A stretch of DNA of 64,000 nucleotides from an uncultured bacterium (GTDB lineage Bacteria > Krumholzibacteriota > Krumholzibacteriia > LZORAL124-64-63), in contig CAIWHK010000009.1 of assembly GCA_903912525.1 (NCBI GenBank), forward strand, positions 124,001-188,000, read 5' to 3'. The first letter of the stretch is position 1, and each line of letters starts with the position of its first letter. The translations under genes were made by a program, and so were the position numbers. Below, piece by piece: positions 59,943 through 64,000 of this stretch. A model generated the notes under the pieces. The model searched no databases, was not told the DNA's origin, and worked only from the letters and a program-made list of their open reading frames with translations.

Positions 59943-62354
59943 TCACTTCTTACAAGACTTGTTCGGCGTCTTGGTAATCCAATTGTCGATCGGCGCCGCC
60001 TGGTTCATCGCCCGCCACACGTCCTCCGCCCGCATCGGCATGTGCGTCAGCTCGCACCCCACCGCCCTCAGGATCGCGTTGCCGATCGCCGGCGCCACCG
60101 AGATCATCGGGTGCTCGCCCACGCCGCGCGCGCCGAACGGGCCGTCCAGCTGCGGCGTCTCGACGGCCACGCTCTCGATCACGTCCGGCAGGTCCCGCGC
60201 GGTCGGGATCTTGTTGTCGGTGAACGACGGGTTCAGCAGGTGGCCCTGCTCGTCGTAGATGTAGCCCTCGCAGCAGGCGGTGCCCAGGCCCTGCACCATG
60301 CCGCCCACAGCCTGGCCGCGCAGGATTTCCGCGTGCACGGCCTTGCCCACGTCGAACGCCGAGCAGATCTTCAGCACGTGGTATTCGCCGCTCTCGGGAT
60401 CCACCTCGACCACCACGCCGTGCGCGCCGAACGTCCAGTCCAGCGCGCAGTTGCCCTGGCCGGTCTCCTTGTCCAGGTTCGCCAGGCCCTGCGCGATGTA
60501 GCGGCCGACGCCGATCAGCGGGCCGCCGATCGCGTTGCCGTCCGGGTAGGCGTAGCCGATCGCGAGCGCCGCGAAGGTCACGGCCCGGTCGCGGTGATGC
60601 CGGACGAAGATTTTCTCGGCGTCGTGGTCCATGTCGGCCGGCTGCGCGCGCAGCACCTGGCCCGCCACCTCGTACGCCTTGGCCAGCAGGTCGTCGCAGG
60701 CCAGGATCGCGGCGTTGCCCGCCAGCACCAGGCCCTTCGAGGCCACCGTCTGCCAGTCGTAGGGATCGCGGTCGGTGTCCTTGTCGGGGCTGATGCGGAT
60801 CTTCGCCAGGTCGAAGCCCAGCCGCTCGGCCACGACCTGCGCCAGCGACGTGTTCGCGCCCTGGCCGATCTCGGTCAGGCCCGTATTGACGACCACCGTG
60901 CCGTCCGAGTTCATCTTCAGGACGATGCTCGACGACGTGAACGGCGGCATGGCCGGCGCCTTGTGCAGCGCGGCGATGCCCTTGCCGATCTTGCGGCCGG
61001 TCGCCTTCTCGCGCGCCGCCTCTTCAGCCGACAGCGCCCCGTAGCCGATCGACTCCGCCACCACGTCCAGGCACTTCGTCGGGTTGCCCGTGTTGGGCGT
61101 GATCTTCTCGCCCGTCAGCGTCACCGAGCCGGGCTTCAGCGTGTTCAGCCTCCGGAACTCCAGCGGGTCCATGCCGATGACGTCGGCCACCAGTTCCATG
61201 TGCCGCTCGAGGCCCCAGAAGAATTCCACGTGTCCGAAGCCGCGGTACGCCGTGCCGTACGGCTTGTTCGTGTAGACGGTGTAGGCGTCCACCCAGGCGT
61301 TGGGCACCTCGTAAGGGCCCGCCGCCGAATAGCCCGACGCCCGCGTCACGTTCACCGCGTAGTCGGCGTAGGCGCCCGCGTCCCAGTACATCGTCATCTT
61401 CTGGGCGATGATCTTGCCGTCGGCCGCCACGCCCGTCTTGATGCGGTAGGTCAGCGCGCTGCGGCAGGGCAACAGGCTGAACTCTTCCTCGCGCGTGGCC
61501 TGGAACTTCACCGGTCGCCCGCCGGCCTTGCGCGACAGGCACGCCACCAACGGTTCCAGGTGGATGCCCGCCTTGCCGCCGAAGGCGCCGCCCACGTGCG
61601 GCACCATCACCCGCACCTGCGTCAGCGGCAGCCTGAATGTGTAGCAGAACAGGTTGCGCACCGCGAAAGGCGACTGGCAACTGGTCCAGATGTCGACCTC
61701 GTCGCCCATCTTCCTCTGCGCGATGGCGACGTGCGTCTCCATCGGCACGTGCTGCACGGACGGGTTCGTGTACTCGCGCTCGATCAGCCACTCGGCCTCG
61801 GCGAAGCCCTTCTCGACGTCGCCCTTCCTGAGCTTGGACTGGTTGGCGATGTTCGTGCCCGGGATCGGCGTGAACACGGCCGACACATGGTCGTACTTCC
61901 CGAGGTCCGGGTGCACCAGCGGCGCGCCCTCCTTCAGGGCGTCCATGTGGTTGAGCACCGGCGGCAGCACCTCGTAGTCGACCTCGATCAGGTCGGCGGC
62001 GCGCCGCGCGATCGCCAGCGTGTCGGCGGCCACAGCGGCCACCGCCTCGCCGAAGTGACGCACCTCGCCGCGTGCCAGCAGGTACTTGTCCACCACGTAG
62101 AGGCCGATGCGGTACTCGAGCTCGGCGCCCGTCAGCACGGCGCGCACGCCGGGCAGGGCCTCGGCTTTCGCGGTGTTGATGCCGCGGATGCGCGCCCGCG
62201 CGTGCGGGCTCTTGGTCACCTGGGCGTAGAGCATGCCGGGCAGCGTCATGTCGCTGACATAGAGCGCCTGGCCGGTCAGCTTCGCCGCGGCCTCGATGCG
62301 GTCGGGGCTGCCGCCGACGTGCTTCAGCGTGTCGGGAGTGGCGTCCTCAAGCAT
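59943..62354 (-). CDS. Xanthine-dehydrogenase-family molybdopterin-binding subunit
   Basis: 803 residues, the usual length for a separate Mo subunit. The N-terminal a/b hammerhead domain (GQALYVSDMTLPGMLYAQV, SPHARA) precedes the Mo-binding core: CQSPFAVRN, GGAFGGKAG, AYRGFG, QGANT and the catalytic Glu in GARGVGEHP. Members oxidise purines, aldehydes or related hydroxylatable substrates; the precise one cannot be told. The ATG overlaps the 2Fe-2S subunit stop (ATGCTTGA), so the three subunits are translationally coupled. Its 3' end has relatives at 47.65 and 42.75 kb. Confidence 0.95.
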   Translation of the reverse strand: MLEDATPDTLKHVGGSPDRIEAAAKLTGQALYVSDMTLPGMLYAQVTKSPHARARIRGINTAKAEALPGVRAVLTGAELEYRIGLYVVDKYLLARGEVRHFGEAVAAVAADTLAIARRAADLIEVDYEVLPPVLNHMDALKEGAPLVHPDLGKYDHVSAVFTPIPGTNIANQSKLRKGDVEKGFAEAEWLIEREYTNPSVQHVPMETHVAIAQRKMGDEVDIWTSCQSPFAVRNLFCYTFRLPLTQVRVMVPHVGGAFGGKAGIHLEPLVACLSRKAGGRPVKFQATREEEFSLLPCRSALTYRIKTGVAADGKIIAQKMTMYWDAGAYADYAVNVTRASGYSAAGPYEVPNAWVDAYTVYTNKPYGTAYRGFGHVEFFWGLERHMELVADVIGMDPLEFRRLNTLKPGSVTLTGEKITPNTGNPTKCLDVVAESIGYGALSAEEAAREKATGRKIGKGIAALHKAPAMPPFTSSSIVLKMNSDGTVVVNTGLTEIGQGANTSLAQVVAERLGFDLAKIRISPDKDTDRDPYDWQTVASKGLVLAGNAAILACDDLLAKAYEVAGQVLRAQPADMDHDAEKIFVRHHRDRAVTFAALAIGYAYPDGNAIGGPLIGVGRYIAQGLANLDKETGQGNCALDWTFGAHGVVVEVDPESGEYHVLKICSAFDVGKAVHAEILRGQAVGGMVQGLGTACCEGYIYDEQGHLLNPSFTDNKIPTARDLPDVIESVAVETPQLDGPFGARGVGEHPMISVAPAIGNAILRAVGCELTHMPMRAEDVWRAMNQAAPIDNWITKTPNKSCKK

Positions 62355-62835
62355 GCTTCAGCCCTCCCTTGCCCTCGGTCCGGCCCGATGCGTCGCGGAC
62401 CGCCTCGATGATCTGCAGGTAGCCGGTGCAGCGGCAGAAGTTGCCCTCGATGGCTTCCTTGATGTCGTCGTCGCTGGGCTTCGGCTGGCGCACCAGCAGG
62501 TCCTGCACCGACATCACCATGCCGGACGTGCAGAACCCGCACTGCACGGCATGGTTGCGGTTGAAGGCGTCCTGAATGGTCGACAGCTGGCCGTCCTTGG
62601 CCTGGCCTTCAACGGTCTCGACGCAGCGCCCATCCACTTCCGGCGCCAGCACCAGGCAGGCGTTCACCGCGTGCCCGTCCAGCAGCACGGTGCAGGCGCC
62701 GCACTCGCCGGCGCCGCAGCCTTCCTTCGAGCCGGTCAGCCCGAGGTCCTGCCTCAGGAAATGCAGCAGCGTGCGGTGGCCCGGCACGTCGCGCTCGTAG
62801 ACCTGTCCGTTGACGGTGACCGTGATCCTCATCAT
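62347..62835 (-). CDS. Xanthine-dehydrogenase-family 2Fe-2S subunit
   Basis: 162 residues with two 2Fe-2S motifs: the plant-type cluster CGAGECGACTVLLDG near residue 42 and the C-terminal pair CGFCTSGM and CRCTGYLQI. It passes electrons from the Mo centre to FAD. ATG 62835 overlaps the stop of the FAD subunit (ATGA-type overlap); a second ATG follows directly. Confidence 0.96.
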   Translation of the reverse strand: MMRITVTVNGQVYERDVPGHRTLLHFLRQDLGLTGSKEGCGAGECGACTVLLDGHAVNACLVLAPEVDGRCVETVEGQAKDGQLSTIQDAFNRNHAVQCGFCTSGMVMSVQDLLVRQPKPSDDDIKEAIEGNFCRCTGYLQIIEAVRDASGRTEGKGGLKHA

Positions 62836-63647
62836 GCCACCTCCCGCAGCAGCCGGCGGATGAAGACGCCGACCATGTGCTCGCGGTATTCCTTCGAGCA
62901 GCGCAGGTCGCTGATGGGGCTGATGGCCGCCTGCGCGGCCGCCACGACCGTCGCCGCGTCGTCGGTCTCCTTCAGCCCGGACACCAGCACCGGCGTGGGC
63001 GCCGCCGAACCGACGGCCACGCGCAGCTCGCCGTCATGCTTGTGCACGGCGACGGCAACCAGGCCCAGGTCGTGCCCGCTGATGCGCTTGAGCTTGGCGT
63101 AGCCGCCGCGCGCGCCCACCGACGAGGCCGGCACGACCACGCGGTCGAGCACCTCGCCCGGCAGCAGCACCGTGCGCTTGACGCCGGTGATGAACGTGCG
63201 CATCGGCACCTCGTGCTCGCCAGCCTGCGAGGCGATCACCGCGCGCGCGTCCAGGCACAGCAGCGCGGGCGCCATGTCGGCGCAGGGCGAGGCGTTGACG
63301 ATGTTGCCGATGACGGTGGCGCGGTTGCGGATCTGGTACGAGGCCAGGTCGTGCGCGCAGGCGACCAGCAGCGGGAAGCGGTCGCGCAGGCCGGGCATGC
63401 GCAGCAGGTCGTTGATGGTGGTGGCGGGGCGGATGACCAGGCCGTCGGTGTCACTCCACGAGAGATCGCCGTAGCCTTCCACCTGCTTGACGTCCACCAC
63501 CACGCGCGGCTTGATGCCGCCGGCGCGCAGGTTGACGATGACATCGGTGCCGCCGGCCATCAGCTTGGCCAGGCCGCCGTGGTCGGCCAGCACCCCGAGC
63601 AGTTCGGCCCGCGTTCGCGGCGCCCGGAACTCGAACTCATGGAGCAT
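62832..63647 (-). CDS. Xanthine-dehydrogenase-family FAD-binding subunit
   Basis: 271 residues. The FAD-binding motif LMAGGTDVIVNLRAG near residue 30 and the second motif TVIGNIVNASPCADMAPAL are those of CoxM/XdhB-type subunits; a CO-dehydrogenase flavoprotein C-terminal domain follows. The ATG at 63647 begins MLHEFEF and has GAGGCGAC upstream; the frame is open further back over the neighbouring gene. It overlaps the DUF2877 gene by 11 nt and the 2Fe-2S gene by 4 nt. Confidence 0.95.
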   Translation of the reverse strand: MLHEFEFRAPRTRAELLGVLADHGGLAKLMAGGTDVIVNLRAGGIKPRVVVDVKQVEGYGDLSWSDTDGLVIRPATTINDLLRMPGLRDRFPLLVACAHDLASYQIRNRATVIGNIVNASPCADMAPALLCLDARAVIASQAGEHEVPMRTFITGVKRTVLLPGEVLDRVVVPASSVGARGGYAKLKRISGHDLGLVAVAVHKHDGELRVAVGSAAPTPVLVSGLKETDDAATVVAAAQAAISPISDLRCSKEYREHMVGVFIRRLLREVA

Positions 63648-64000
63648 GTCGCCTCGTTTCCCCGGTTGCCTCGCCTCTCCAGTGGCTGCGCAGCCACAGG
63701 CCGTAGAGCAGGCCGGTGGCGGTGTCCATCCCCGAGCTGTGGCCCAGTCCGCAGAGCGCCTCGAGCGCGGCCGTCGCGCGGCTCTCGCCGTCGCCGTCGT
63801 CCCGGGCCAGCGCCGCGACCAGCGCCTGGATCTCACCGGTGAACGCGCCCGCGATGGCGCCCTCGAGATACGTCGCGCCGACGGTCGTCGTCGCCCCCAG
63901 CCTTTCGGCCAGCAGCCGCCCAAGGGCCAGCACAAAGCGGCGGTCACCGTCGCCGGCCCGGCTCGCACAGCGCAGCGCGGCCAGGAACCCGCACAGGAAA
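63637..64000 (-). CDS. DUF2877-type protein, 5' end outside window
   Basis: The frame is open to the right edge, so only the C-terminal 120 residues are seen. The segment LEGAIAGAFTGEIQALVAAL and the ending LCGLGHSSGMDTATGLLYGL match the C-terminus of the DUF2877 (AllH/YlbF-like) family, associated with purine/allantoin breakdown and often encoded beside xanthine-dehydrogenase subunits. It overlaps the FAD-subunit start by 11 nt, so it is the first visible gene of this operon. This context supports a purine-catabolic role for the operon. Confidence 0.75.
   Translation of the reverse strand, partial: FLCGFLAALRCASRAGDGDRRFVLALGRLLAERLGATTTVGATYLEGAIAGAFTGEIQALVAALARDDGDGESRATAALEALCGLGHSSGMDTATGLLYGLWLRSHWRGEATGETRRHAP

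Overview
The window is GC-rich and densely coded. It is consistent with an uncultivated Gram-negative bacterium of the FCB / Eisenbacteria-Krumholzibacteria type. This rests on three envelope proteins with a C-terminal FlgD/T9SS-like sorting domain (a PNPF-type motif, then YD.RG or HDLRG, then G.Y..R), several lipoproteins, multihaem cytochromes, and a MacAB-like exporter with split permeases. The phylum is inferred; no rRNA or tRNA gene was seen.

Layout. 0-4.2 kb: end of a GcvH-like gene, converging on a three-gene operon (haem-motif sensor kinase, archaemetzincin, sigma-54 response regulator). 4.6-7.3 kb: six-haem secreted protein. 7.6-12.2 kb: MacA-like adaptor, ATPase and two FtsX/MacB permeases. 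12.3-23.2 kb: mostly secreted or envelope functions (fasciclin, GH-like lipoprotein, two FlgD-tailed proteins, S9 peptidase, class-C-type serine hydrolase).

23.6-42.8 kb: a natural-product cluster bounded by a 276/277-bp direct repeat. The repeat is the start of an ABC ATPase gene, truncated on the left and complete on the right. The cluster encodes a Sfp-type PPTase, a discrete thioesterase with a TubC-type docking domain, a JmjC/cupin oxygenase, a PKS (KS-AT-ACP) fused to a class-III aminotransferase, a two-module NRPS (C-A-PCP-C-A-PCP) ending in a short acidic tail, an ArnT-like membrane glycosyltransferase, a TIGR04325-type methyltransferase, and a convergent A-PCP didomain with a valine-like code. 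A plausible product is a short peptide with a beta-amino (perhaps 3,4-diamino) acid followed by two glycine-like residues. Release would occur in trans, with the NRPS tail docking to the TubC-thioesterase.

42.9-47.4 kb: the intact ABC ATPase and an ABC permease/M1 aminopeptidase fusion. 47.4-60 kb: a rearranged accessory region. It has three pieces of an IS91-type element, a remnant of a xanthine-dehydrogenase 3' end, a lower-GC block of secreted and lipoprotein genes, a Fic gene, and five of the seven copies of an 18-bp palindrome (ACTTGCGCCGGCGCAAGT). 60-64 kb: a xanthine-dehydrogenase-type operon (DUF2877 protein, FAD subunit, 2Fe-2S subunit, Mo subunit) running off the right edge.

The two most notable themes are the cluster's apparent insertion by duplication of a host gene start together with its split NRPS/TubC-thioesterase termination, and the dispersed palindrome that sits at junctions with IS91 fragments and the duplicated xdh 3' end.
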